A DNA stretch of 64,000 nucleotides, taken from positions 27,019,378 to 27,083,377 of the forward strand of contig NC_087071.1 in NCBI RefSeq assembly GCF_963678635.1, read 5' to 3'. This DNA comes from Symsagittifera roscoffensis (taxonomy: Eukaryota; Xenacoelomorpha; Acoela; Convolutidae). This document shows positions 11,062 to 22,100 of this stretch, in pieces. A program made the translations under genes and the position numbers. Below the pieces are notes generated by a model. It had not been told where the DNA came from, did no database searches, and saw only the letters and a program-made list of their open reading frames with translations. The stretch's first letter is position 1, and every line of letters begins with the position of its first letter.

Positions 11062-12507
11062 TTAGTAGGGCCATCCTAGAAAATCAAGAATTTCATTTTT
11101 GAGTGTTACAAAGCTAAAAATATTGATGGGTGATATATCTTGGGGACGGTATTTTTCACCGTTTAGATATATATAATCTTTAATGTCTTTAAAATATCCG
11201 CTATAGTCTTGCGTATAGATGTCTGCAAATCCTGCGGTTTCGGCAAGTTTGCGTAAGTTTTGGTCAATTGATTGTCTTTGTATTGTGTCCATCTGTGTTA
11301 ATAATTCTTGGAATTGTTGTGTTCTAATGTGATGTTGAATATCTGATTTTGAATATATTCCTATTGATTGTAAGTCTATATTTGGGTTTCGAGCGATAGC
11401 GCGAATGCTTTCTGGTGAAAATTTTTTGAGTGATTGCATTAATGTGGGATATGGGGTGAGAAGGTAATATTTATCTTCATCAGGGTTTAGTTGTACTACA
11501 TTGTGGCTATTTTCTGATCCCCATGGGACTGCGGTATCCCAGAAATAGGTTCTTCGTGAAAGTGTGTCAACGAAATGTACTTTATTCTTATAAAAGATAG
11601 GGATTCTTTTATAGCATCGTTTATCTTCAAAAACGTATAGTGGTGATACTTTTTTAGTACAAGTATAAAACCATAAGATGTTTCCTTCATAGTCTAAAAA
11701 ATTTGATCTATTTCCTGATAGTAAATATCCTGCGTAGGGTATTTTTAATACTGCTAGTGCAAGTGATTGTAATATTTGTGTTCTTTCTAATTCGCATAGT
11801 TGGTGTAGTGTTTCTAATTCGGAGAGTGACATTTCTTGAAAAATTCGGCTAATCGTATAGTCTAGTTTCATGTCTAAGTGAATATCATAGTGGATATTAC
11901 CAAAATATGTACTATTCATTAGTGATAGTTCTTGTAAACGTGTGCTTTGAGCGTCTTGGGGTTTTAGATGTCCACCAGGTTGACCTGTATTCTTTTGAAA
12001 ATTAACTGGTATATATGATGTTCCTTCATTTAGGGGATGACTTGTGGCGTATGGGTCGACTTTTATTTTTCCAGTGGTCATGTCGAATCCATTTTCGTAT
12101 TCAACTAATATTTCAGAGTATTGTGTTTTGTGAAGTGGGTTTTTATATTTACATGCGAGTTCTGTTTCTTGATATACTTGAAAACGTGTTAATTTATTTT
12201 CTATATTTTGAATGTTTCGAAAATCAGAACTTATTTTTCGTAATGGATTTACTTGTTCATATGGTATTGATTGTATAAAATATTTTTCGTGAAATTTTAT
12301 CATACGAGCGTGTATTTTTGCTACTTGAAATGTTGTACATGTGTCTTCAGGGAACCAAACAATTGTTGCTTGTGTTCGTGTTGTAGGGTCGCAATAACCT
12401 TGATCATTTTTACAAGGTAATCTGATTCCTTGATAGATCATTGTGTTGTCTGATAAATCTCGTGTGAGTTGTATTTTTTCGAGTTGTATTTTCCAATCGA
12501 AAAACAT
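11062..12507 (-). pseudogene. Envelope-like glycoprotein, main ectodomain
   Basis: 481 codons from the first ATG. The same phase is open further upstream to about 12,715, so that ATG is probably internal. Cysteine-bearing segments include LPCKNDQGYCDP, WFYTCTKK and DKRCYKRIPIF, with a conserved-looking block YLLSGNRSNFLDYEGNI. The pattern of a Cys-flanked GN/DY...G...Y.C core followed by Cys-x-x-x-P resembles gB-like (class III) glycoproteins of chuvirus-type RNA viruses, which some retroelements have captured. That relation is my inference from memory of the family, not a search. Upstream it meets the signal-peptide frame by a frameshift near 12,700; downstream it stops at TAA 11,062-11,064 before the membrane anchor. 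Confidence 0.55.
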
Positions 12508-12650
12508 TATCTCTTGGTATCCTTTATTTTTTGTGTCTGCTTTGCAGTTTGATGGGTTATTTATACCAATGTGTGGTATCCAATGTTTGTCGTGTATGTC
12601 ATAGGTTAATCTTCCGTGTGCGCCGTTATATGGGTATTTGTCATCTAGTT

Positions 12651-13169
12651 TTATATGTCCTTGGTATCTTTCAAGTTGTGATTGATGTACAAACTTGAAA
12701 AAACTTGAAAGTATACTAACTTTCTATCTGAGTTTTTATTTTGTGTGATATTTAGTCTAAGTAACTCGTTTTTACAATCTTTGGGATTTAGGTGTAAAAG
12801 TCGTTCTATATTACTCTGGTAGAATGATTCATGGTCAAGTCGGTTTTTATTTCCGTTCGAGACTTGTGAACAATGTACTTTCTTTTCGGAAAATGTTGCT
12901 GTGAATTTATATCCTGTAACTGTTGTTGCTCGGGCTTTTGAATAAAGTGTTGCTATTACATTTGTAGTTTCTATTGCTTGGGGTTCTGTTTCGCATTGTG
13001 ATACTTGATTTATTGCATACTTGTGTAGTGTTTTTTGTTCGTTTTCTTCATAATCGTAATGTGTTACTAATAAATCTTGGGGTCCTGTGCGGGGAGAAGG
13101 GTTTATGTTTTGATTTGAGATTACTAGAAAAAAGAGTTGGAGAAAAATTAATAATTTTAGAATATACAT
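12651..13169 (-). pseudogene. Envelope-like glycoprotein, signal peptide and N-terminus
   Basis: 172 codons with ATG at 13,167-13,169. The start MYILKLLIFLQLFFLVISNQ is a textbook signal peptide. The mature part has Cys residues (QCETE, HCSQV, DCKNE) and an N-glycosylation site (NIT), so it is predicted secreted or membrane-bound. The frame shifts relative to the main ectodomain frame near a run of six identical bases at about 12,698-12,703, after which this frame soon ends. The ATG overlaps the end of the Ser/Thr/Pro-rich ORF by 13 bp. Gypsy-type envelopes are usually made from a spliced mRNA; no splice site was proven here. Confidence 0.6.
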
Positions 13170-14287
13170 GTGTATGATAATCCTGAGTATGGGTTATAAA
13201 ATGTGATGTAACCAATTGTCTTTTTGGTATATCTGTCGTATTTATATATTACTTCAGTGGTTATAAATGGTGGTGGTAGTGATTGAGCTGTTATGTTTGG
13301 TGGTTTTAATGGGTAGGGATGTTGAGTAATGTTGTTTAATTTAACTGTGATTTCAAACTTTAATTGTAAACTGTTTTGTTGGAGTATTTGAATATTGTGA
13401 TCACGGATATCGTCGTGAATGTCTTGTCGATATTGTAATCTATTAAGTGCCCAGTTGTGAAGGCGATTACTTTCTAGATGTTGTCCAAATAATGGTGGAG
13501 GTGCTGTAAATGTATTCCAATCTAGTCTTAAAGGGATATTTGTTGATGATTGTTCTCGATATCTTGCGTCGAGATTATTTGGAAAATTTAAGTTAAAAGG
13601 CGTCGGTGAAACTTGACTAATTGATGGTGTTGATGGTAGTGATAATGTTTCTGGTAGTGATGAGGATGTTGTATCTGTAGAAATGTCTATTGGGTCATTG
13701 ATTAAATTTGGTTCACCTTGTGTGAATGAATGTGTTGTCCAATATGGTAGTCGTGATGTTTGGTTTGGGGGATTAAAGGGGTTTTCACGTATTTGTTCAG
13801 ATGTTGGTGTTGAGCCTAAGTAATCTGAGGGTAAGCTTGAGGTGCTACGTTGTGAAAGAAATGTTGGGGTTTCTGGTAAGATACCAGTGGGGTTTTCTGG
13901 AGTGTTTTGTGATGGGGATTGAGGTATTTCAAAATGAACTCGGGGAGTTTGAAAATTTCTATTTCTTCGAGGATGTATAATTTGTCTATTTATTTCTGTT
14001 GTGTTTTGGTTTTGACTAAGATTTCGTATTCTACTTAGTTCTTGTGGTAGTGTTGGGTATAGGTTATATGTTGGTTCACTCAAAGGTGCTTGTCGTTGGA
14101 CTGGTTCTAGTGGTTCAGATAAACGAGCGTGTCGTTCTTCAAAAGTGTATGGGTTATCTTGAAAGGAAATTCGTGTAAATGTTTGAGGGTTTTGAGTAGT
14201 TGAAGGTGTTGTTGGGTTATCTTGGGATGATGTCGGTGAAGACTGACTTTGTGACTGTTGGGTAGCAATTTTTGATAGCTTTTTGGT
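13157..14287 (-). CDS. Ser/Thr/Pro-rich ORF lacking an ATG, about 376 codons
   Basis: Open from a TAG at 14,288-14,290 to the stop at 13,157, with no ATG near its beginning; the 308-codon version starts at a TTG (14,083). Composition is strongly Ser/Thr/Pro/Gln/Asn with few hydrophobics for the first ~250 residues, then a short ordered C-terminus (FEITVKLNNITQHPYPLKPP). No family recognised. Lack of a start codon implies expression by splicing from the leader, by frameshift from the small membrane ORFs, or from a non-AUG start. The matching part in copy 2 (30,222-30,687) is also open despite about 3% divergence, arguing for past selection on the protein. Confidence 0.5.
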   Translation of the reverse strand, partial: TKKLSKIATQQSQSQSSPTSSQDNPTTPSTTQNPQTFTRISFQDNPYTFEERHARLSEPLEPVQRQAPLSEPTYNLYPTLPQELSRIRNLSQNQNTTEINRQIIHPRRNRNFQTPRVHFEIPQSPSQNTPENPTGILPETPTFLSQRSTSSLPSDYLGSTPTSEQIRENPFNPPNQTSRLPYWTTHSFTQGEPNLINDPIDISTDTTSSSLPETLSLPSTPSISQVSPTPFNLNFPNNLDARYREQSSTNIPLRLDWNTFTAPPPLFGQHLESNRLHNWALNRLQYRQDIHDDIRDHNIQILQQNSLQLKFEITVKLNNITQHPYPLKPPNITAQSLPPPFITTEVIYKYDRYTKKTIGYITFYNPYSGLSYTCIF

Positions 14288-14295
14288 CTATTCTT

Positions 14296-14484
14296 TTAGT
14301 GAAAAAGTTTATGTTTATTATAGTATTCTTCTAAGAAAAGAATTAGGAGGATTGTTGCTAGAGCGAATGTGATGATTGCTTTCTTTATACATTTGCATAT
14401 GGTCAAAATGAGGGATGATAGAAATGTTATGAAAATTACAAATAGTAGAAAAATATCAGTTCTACTGAAAATAGTTCGTATCAT
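14296..14484 (-). CDS. Small membrane protein ORF, 62 aa
   Basis: 62 codons with two strongly hydrophobic segments (IFLLFVIFITFLSSLILTIC and AIITFALATILLILFL) separated by a short basic loop (KCIKK). Predicted hairpin membrane protein with both ends on one side. The ATG overlaps the stop of the upstream 76-aa ORF as ATGA. Copy 2 (30,696-30,884) keeps the frame with one conservative change. Size and topology recall viroporins, but no specific family is recognised. Confidence 0.5.
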   Translation of the reverse strand: MIRTIFSRTDIFLLFVIFITFLSSLILTICKCIKKAIITFALATILLILFLEEYYNKHKLFH

Positions 14485-14711
14485 TTAGACAAGTTGTATG
14501 AATCGTACCTGTGGATATAATCAAGGGTTTTTAAAAGTTGGAGAAATAGTTCGAATATAATGTAGAAAATTAAAAAAATATTACAAAAAATGATTAATAT
14601 TATTAGAAAAGATTCAAGGATATCAAAAAGAAATATTATGAAAGTTTCAAGTATCGTAAAAAATTGTTTGAGTTTTGTGATAATTTTAGTGACTGTTTGA
14701 TAGAAGAGCAT
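14481..14711 (-). CDS. Small membrane protein ORF, 76 aa
   Basis: 76 codons from ATG 14,709-14,711. One long hydrophobic core (FIIFLFDILESFLIILIIFCNIFL and following) makes it a predicted integral membrane protein. Its TGA overlaps the next ATG (ATGA). Copy 2 (30,881-31,111) keeps the frame with three amino-acid changes. Function unknown; very AT-rich codons mean part of the hydrophobicity could be compositional. Confidence 0.45.
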   Translation of the reverse strand: MLFYQTVTKIITKLKQFFTILETFIIFLFDILESFLIILIIFCNIFLIFYIIFELFLQLLKTLDYIHRYDSYNLSK

Positions 14712-15302
14712 TTAAGAAATGACTTCTTGATCGAATATTTTTTGTTGTTTGGGGCAATTTTCAAGTGTGGTCGGATTATTTATTAGTTTTTTGACAAGTG
14801 GGTTGAGTTTGGTAAAAAATTGTTGGGGGCAGTTTTTATGGTGATCGGGAGGTCGTCTTTTTCTTTATTTTTGTTTGTCAAATGATCCGGGGTATGGTGA
14901 GATTTTTGTACTTTAGGCTAATTAAAATGTTCGTTTTGTTACTTTAGGCTAATTTAACAGATTTGTTTTGGGGGTATTTGAGGTCTGAGTTGGGGAAATA
15001 TTGTTGATCTTTGAGTTATTAGATAAGGGAGGGTTATGATATTATGGTGATATTTATTTTAGTTGTCAAGTTGGAGTGGTTTGCTTATTTTTGACCTGGA
15101 GGTCGTAAAGTTATAGTTATAGATATGCCTGGAGTTTTATATGATTCGTCTAATTGATCTGAGTTTAAGTTAGAGAAGGTGACGGATTGGATGAATCCTA
15201 TTGGTCTAAATTTGAACTAGAATCATTGCGTGTTTGTCAGCATGTTATTTTGAAAAATGAAAATTGAAAATGTTTCAAAGTTTCCAAGACTGAAGTATAG
15301 AG
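14712..15302 (-). other. Untranslated spacer between Pol and the small ORFs
   Basis: About 590 bp without a gene. It contains a 15-bp direct repeat TACTTTAGGCTAATT at 14,909 and 14,940 (31-bp period), also present in copy 2. Could hold a splice acceptor or internal promoter for the downstream ORFs; nothing decisive seen. Confidence 0.4.
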
Positions 15303-16160
15303 CTAAAATTGCTTTTGAAATTCGACTTTCTTTAATATTTTAGATTGGGGGATGAATATTTTATAATTTTTACGTGGTTGATTTCTAAGTCGTGTTGATT
15401 TTCTATGTTCTGATTTGTCGATTTGCTCTTGGGGTATTATTTGTTCGGTCATTTTTCTATTTTTTCTTTCTTTTTGAGATGTTTTTTGGTCTAGGTTTTT
15501 TGTATTGTTTTTGGTGGTGGTTGATTGTGTATTTTTATTTCCGAGGTGAAGATCATTTTGTTCCTTTGTTGTTTTTTCCGGATGTGGGTCATTTTGAATA
15601 ACTTTTAAACCTGTAAAAGAATATAATTGAGTTAGTTCGCGGAGTGCGTATTCTTTTGGATAATAAGGTAATAGGTTATTTCGGTGCTGAACGATTTCTT
15701 TTTTGTCGGAGTCGGTGATTTTATATGTGACATCAGTGGGTTTTGCAATTATTTGGTATGGTCCTTTACGAAGGGGTTGTAATTTTTTAGAAATTCCTTT
15801 TTGAGTGGTAAAATTGGGTATTAAAACAAATGTTCCAATTTTTAAATCGGAGGCTGGTGTAAAGCGTGAATTTATTTGTTCATTAATGTTTTGCCTTTGT
15901 AACAACTTTTTTGTTATTTTTTGATAAATTTCATTGTGTTTTTTATCTCTATTTAAAATCCATTCGGTGTGTGTACCGGAGGCTAATTTAAGAATTTGTG
16001 GGTGATGAAAATGATCTTCATCGTGTGTATGTAATGGTAGGTTATAACAAATTGAGTCTTTATTTGGTTGACAATAACCTTGTGCGTTTTTATGAGAGTT
16101 TGCTGTAAACATTATTGGTTTGCGTGGCTTTTGGTTAAAAACCATTTCATATGGTGACAT
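15303..16160 (-). pseudogene. Pol C-terminus: integrase tail with GPY/F domain
   Basis: 285 codons continuing Pol in frame after the TGA at 16,161-16,163; copy 2 has GGA at that place, so the stop is a point mutation and the ATG here is internal. The frame carries the end of the integrase core (MSPYEMVFNQKPRKP), then the GPY/F module (KKLQPLRKGPYQII ... VTYKI ... RNNLLPYYP) that binds DNA in Ty3/gypsy integrases, and a basic Lys/Asn/Thr-rich tail of about 100 residues. Confidence 0.75.
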
Positions 16161-19100
16161 TCATAAAGTTGTCGTGATTTGTGAATTATATGCTAAGGGA
16201 AATAGTTTTACATCTGCTGACCATTCGGTATATCTTGTATCATTTCCATTGATGATACATCTAAGATATTCTTGTAATGAACGGTTCATACCTTCGACTA
16301 AGCCGTTTGTCCAAGGTTCGTGAGATGTACGTGGTTTGTGTTTAATGTTATATAAATGACATAGCGTGATGATTTCATTACTTATGAATTCTGTACCATT
16401 GTCTGTAACTAAAATTTCTGGTAGTCCAAATTTTGCTATCCAGTGTTCATAAAGCGTTGTGTAAGCATAATATGCGTTACAATGTGGTACTGGGTTAAGT
16501 GCTACATAATGTGTAAATGCGTCAACAATTACCATTATGTAGGAGTTTCCTTCTGATGAGGGTGAAATTGGTCCTTTAGTATCAAATGAGATACGGTGGT
16601 TAAAGTACAAACTTTGTCCTTTAAAATCTTGTTTTTGTGCTATTTGTTTTTGATTTGGGTAAGGTTTATTTAGTTGACATACTATACAGTCATTGCATAG
16701 TACTTTTATCCAAATTGGTGCATTTGGGAAATAAAAGTTTTGTATGAAATTTGAATATGTTTTCTCTGATCCAGAGTGTCCTTTAATATTTTGTGTATGT
16801 GAAATATTAAAAGCTATGAGAATCATACTTAAAGGGAGACAGGGAACTGTAAATTCATTTAATTTATATTCTAAAAGGTCTGTTTTTTCGTTAATTGTTG
16901 TGTTATTAAATTTGCGAAAGTATCGGAGGAGTGTTTTGTTTCCTAGAATAGTTGAATCTGCCTTGATAGGTTTAGTTTTATATTTGTGCCATGATTTTAG
17001 TTGTCGAATTACTGGGTCAAGATTTTGATATTGTTTCAGTGTTGAAATTGTAATTGTTTCTGTTGGGCGGAGAAAAATGTTTTCAATTTCTAATTTAGAT
17101 AAGGGTATTGTATCAAGTGGGTCATGGAGGTCAAAAACTTGATTTATTGTGTATTTTGAATCGTTTGTTTGTGGTCCTGATAAGTTGATTTTATCAGTTA
17201 AATTTTCTTTTTCAATTAGTGGAAAATGGTCTTTTTTAGGCGGGTGTTGTTTTATTCTTTTTTGTTGGGTGTTATTTTTTATCCATTGTGAATATGGGAT
17301 TGGTTTAAAAGTTGATGTTCCAAGTAGATCAACTTCATAGTGATTATTTTGACAATCTAAATAAAGTGGGAAATGTTGTAAATTATTTATTTGTGATTGT
17401 TCAACGTCAGTTTTTACTGCATATTTGCATTCCAATCGGGGTGATGTTTCATTTTCTGCAAGGTAGAATTTTATATTTTTGGGTATTTCAACTGTGGTTT
17501 TACGTGTAAGTAATTCAGGTGGCGTATTTCGACTTAAAGTGTCTGGTAATGCAAGATTTTTTCCTGCGGTCCAAACTATATGTAAGTTTGGGAATTTCAT
17601 TAAAATTAGTTGAAATCTATAAACTCGGTGGTTTGGATTAGACTTTTGTGTAAAAAGGAAAATGATTGGTTTATGGTCTGTGAATAGAACTGTGGGATGT
17701 TTTGATCCAAGTATCAGAAATTCATATTCTGTTAGTGTATATATTATGGCTGTACATTCTCTCATTAGAGTTGAGAGTCGTAGCTCTGCTTGAGTGAATA
17801 ATCGAGAATTTGCTGATATGAGGTTCATTTTATTTGTACCATTATGTGATTGTAATAATGCTGCGCCGATGCCAAAGTTCGAAGCATCGCACATTGCATA
17901 AAATGGTTGATCGGGATCTGGAATTGTGTTTGAAATTTGTTCAGTTAAGAGTTTCTTTATTTCTTCAAATCGTGCTTGATGTTCTGTATTCCATTCAAAA
18001 CTATTTTGTTGTCTAAGTATATTATAGAATGGTCGTAGATATAATTGCATTTTATAAACATATTTGCTTAAAAAGTTTAACATTCCAAGGAATTCTTGGA
18101 TTTCCTTTTTATTTGTTGGTGGTTGGAGTTTTTGAATAGCGTCTATACGTGATTTCAATGGAGTGATTGTTTTTCTTTCTATATTATGTCCTAAGAATTT
18201 AACTCTTGTCAAAAAGAAGTGTGATTTATCGGGGGCGGCCTTCAGATTTTCGTTCTGAAGTATTTGGTGATATTGTTCTAAAACATTGAACATTTCCTCT
18301 TTTGTCTGTGATTGCATAAAAACATCGTCTAAATAGGTGATTGCGTTTTTCTTGAGTATTAGTGGTCTAAAAATTTTGCTCATAAAAGCTGAAAATGCTG
18401 CTGGTCCTATGGATATTCCATAGAATAAGCGGTTGAATTCATATTGTTGGTTTCCAATAACAAATTGTGTTAAACGTCGTGATTGTTCATCTAATGGCAT
18501 TTGATTATATGCACTATTCATATCGGCGGTGGTAAAGTATTTTCCGTTTATTTTTGTTAAAATAACTTGTATTGGTTCAATGGGCCAATTACACTTTGAT
18601 TCATCTATGAGTGAGTTGAGGTATCTAGCATCGAGAACAATTTTTAATGATTCTCCTTTGGCTAGAATGATAACAGGGTTGATAAATGTGTTGCCTTTGG
18701 GTTGTTCTTCTTTGTTTACTGGTGATATAATGTTGTATTGTTCTAAAATGTCGAGTAATCTGTTCACTTTATCGTGTAAGTGAATTGGTACTTTACTTGC
18801 TCTTTGTTTTTTGAAAACTGCATCTGGTTTTAATGGGAGATGTAGCGATGAGCTGATTTTACCAACATCAAATTTGGATGTTGCATAGACTGATGAATAT
18901 TTAATTAGCTGTTTGGCTAGTTTTTCAAATTCGTCTTGTGTTATTTGTGAATGTTGGAAATTAAACATTGTTAAAAATTTCTGTTGATTCTCTGTGTAGT
19001 TACTTATGTTGAATGTAGGTTTGAAATATGGGGTTTTTGTGAAATAATCCGTTTTTCTGTTTTCGTTACTTATTATATTATTTATAGATAATTCTTCATT

Positions 19101-22100
19101 AAGGATTGTGGATTGGCAAATATCTAGTAATTGGAGTATATTATTTACACGATATGCTTTTTCGTGTATTGGTGATATTGTAGCGTTGGTTTCGCAATAG
19201 CCTAAAAGTCCTAAAGGTAATGTTACTTGGTAAGGTGTATTGTTGTATAAATGTAAGGAAATAATATTTGAATTCGAGTTTTTCAAAAATTTTATTGATG
19301 AGATTGTGATTTTGAAAAATTTATGAATAGGTTTGAATTCAAAATCTGACATATAAAATTTTTGTTTGTTTTGCTTTTTATCATATTGGTGAACTTGCTT
19401 TATTGAAAAATTGTATATGTTTCCTGATAGTGGTTTCAAGTGTTTTCTTTGTTGGTTATATATTGGATAGAATTTTGAAAAGAATGGTGGTTGTTTATTT
19501 AATCTTTGAAAAAATGTTAGAGATGTGTCTTTTGTTTTTGTATATTTATCTTTGATTAATATTTTACTGTTCAAGATGTTGATTGTTGGTATATATTTAG
19601 ATATGAATGGTATTCCAATGATATTGTGTTTAATATCAGTGATATGGAATATTTGTTTAAATGGTTTGGTTAAAATTTTGTTTTGCTCCATTGTTCTTGT
19701 GGGGAGAAGAAATAATTGAATTTTTCCGTAGTTTATTAATGTTGATCCATGTGCTGTTGCTAGTTTGCTGGAGGTTTCAAGAAGTGTTAGCTTTGGGTGT
19801 AAAGTTTTTATTTCATTCCATGTGGGAATGTTTATTATATTTGATTCTGCTCCTGAATCAATTAAAAAATCAATTTCAAGATCTGGTGGTTGAAATTCTT
19901 TGTTTCTTGGACTTTCTAAGAGAAATGGTATTGTCCAAATTTTTTCTTTGGGTTGTTTTTTTTGTATATTTTGATAGATGTGATTTGTATTCAAGCATTT
20001 TGTTTTGTCATTTTCAGTGGGTTGATTTGTAGTGTTAATTCCATTAGTTTCTTGCGTCGTTGGTGTGGAATGTATGGGTTTAGTATAATAATTGTGAAGA
20101 AATTCTGATTGATTCTCATATATGTGTGAGGAAAAAGGTTGTTCATATATAACAGGTTCATAGTCATTTTCGACTTTTATCATATTGATGGAGAGAGTGT
20201 TTTCTGCGTCGCTTTCTGAATCTGATGATCCACAGTTTATTTGATTGAGTTGTAACGTATCAGTTACTGTGTCATCAATACCTGGAGGGTCTGATGTTGT
20301 TTCTGGATTAGATTGTACTTGATTAATATGTCTTTGATGTTTAGGTGTACTACTTCTGTGGCGATTATTAGAATTATTATAGTGATTATTACTCCGGTGT
20401 GGTGATTGGGAATAATTTCTATAACGATTATTATAACTTGAGTGTCGATTTTGTGAATTATTTCGCGATCTATTTTGATAATTACCGTTTGATCTATTAT
20501 ATGAGTTATTTCTTGATCGATTGTTTGGATAATACTGATTTCGGTTGTTGGAATAGCTTCTATTTCGATTATTGGAATAGTTTCTATTTCTATTATATGA
20601 TGAGTTTCGTGAATAATTGTTTGGATAGTATCTATTTCTTGATTGGGAATTAGATCTAGAAACAAATTGTGTGTTTGAATTAGATCTGGAATTGTTATTT
20701 CTATTATTTGGTCTATTGTAGTGATTTTGTGACGAATTTTGTGTATTTCTTCGTTCTGGCGATCTTCCTCTATAACTTGAGTTATGTGGTGATTGGTTTC
20801 TTGTATAATTTGTATTGTTCGGGAGTGTTTTTCCTGAACTATTGTTGCTGTATACATTTTTGTTCGATAGGTTTTGATCTTTCTTCATATATTGATAGGA
20901 TGACTTATTTGGTTCTTTGTATTTTTGAGGTTTATTTTGATTATCTTGCTGTTTTTGTCTACATTCAGAAATACTATGTCCGTATCGTCGGCAATAATTA
21001 CACCATTTTTTGAAAGATGGTTTGCCTTTAAAGTTTGGGTGTTTTTCGTAAATATTGAGTATTTCAGTGATTTTTTCAACGAGGTCTGTATCTGATTCCT
21101 GTATATTGTTTATATTTGTGGAAGCTGTTTCAATTCTGTTAACGTATTGTAATTTCAGATTTTCCGTTTCTTCGAGTTTCATTGTGATTTCTGCTTGCTC
21201 TAGTTTGTCTACTAGTTTTCGAAAATCTAAATCGGGTTCTCGAATTGAAGAAGGATGGGATGCTCTCTTTTTTATTGCTATTTTCCTTAATTGTGGTGTT
21301 AAGGTCATCATTAAGATTTCTGTCATCTTTGTGTTTTTATAGTCATGTGTATTTAATGAATATGCTTTTCGAACTAGTGTTTCGATTCGTACTGCTAATT
21401 GCTTGATGGTTTCGTTTGGTAATCTGCGAATTTCATTACATAAAACTCTTTGTTGTTGTTTGTTTCTTTCGGAGTCAAACATTTTTGAAAATTCTTGTGT
21501 AAACCTTTTCCAATTTGATTTTATTTCTAGAGGCAATACTGAAAACCATTTTTGGGCTGCGCCATCTAAAGTTGTTTGTATCAACGCTGTGCGTCGATGT
21601 ATCCAGTTTTGATGTAGTGGCGTATTAATTGGTTCAGGTCCTATATTTAATATCAAATTTGCTGTTACTGCATTTAAATAGTCTTCTACAGAATATTCAG
21701 GGTCTGTTCCTGTGAATACCATTAAAGGTTTATTTGATGTTATTGATGATCCACCCATAAGGTATGGATTCATTGTCATTTGTAATGATTCTGCTGCATT
21801 TGGCATTTGAGAAAAATTTGAAAGTTGATTTCTTGTTATTTCGTGTTGTTGAAGATAATATGGGAGTGGTATTTCATTTTGCATTTGTGTTGGTTGGTAC
21901 GAGTGTGCAATCATTGGGTTTTGTTGATGAATTGGTTGAAAAGATTGTGTATTAATTGGGTTTTGTTGCTGAATTGGTTGTTGATTTTGTGTATCTATTG
22001 GTTGTGGAGAAAAAATTCTATGATATGTATGTGGTTTCTGTATTCCTTGTCCACGATATTCTTGATTATAGGGTGCAAATTTATCTGGTTGTAAGAAATC

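Noticed and set aside
20264-20857. 197-codon Ile/Thr-rich minus-strand frame inside Gag-Pol (also 36,662-37,168)
   Set aside because: It is the shifted reading of the Arg/Ser/Asn-rich linker; the repetitive codons keep another phase open by chance.
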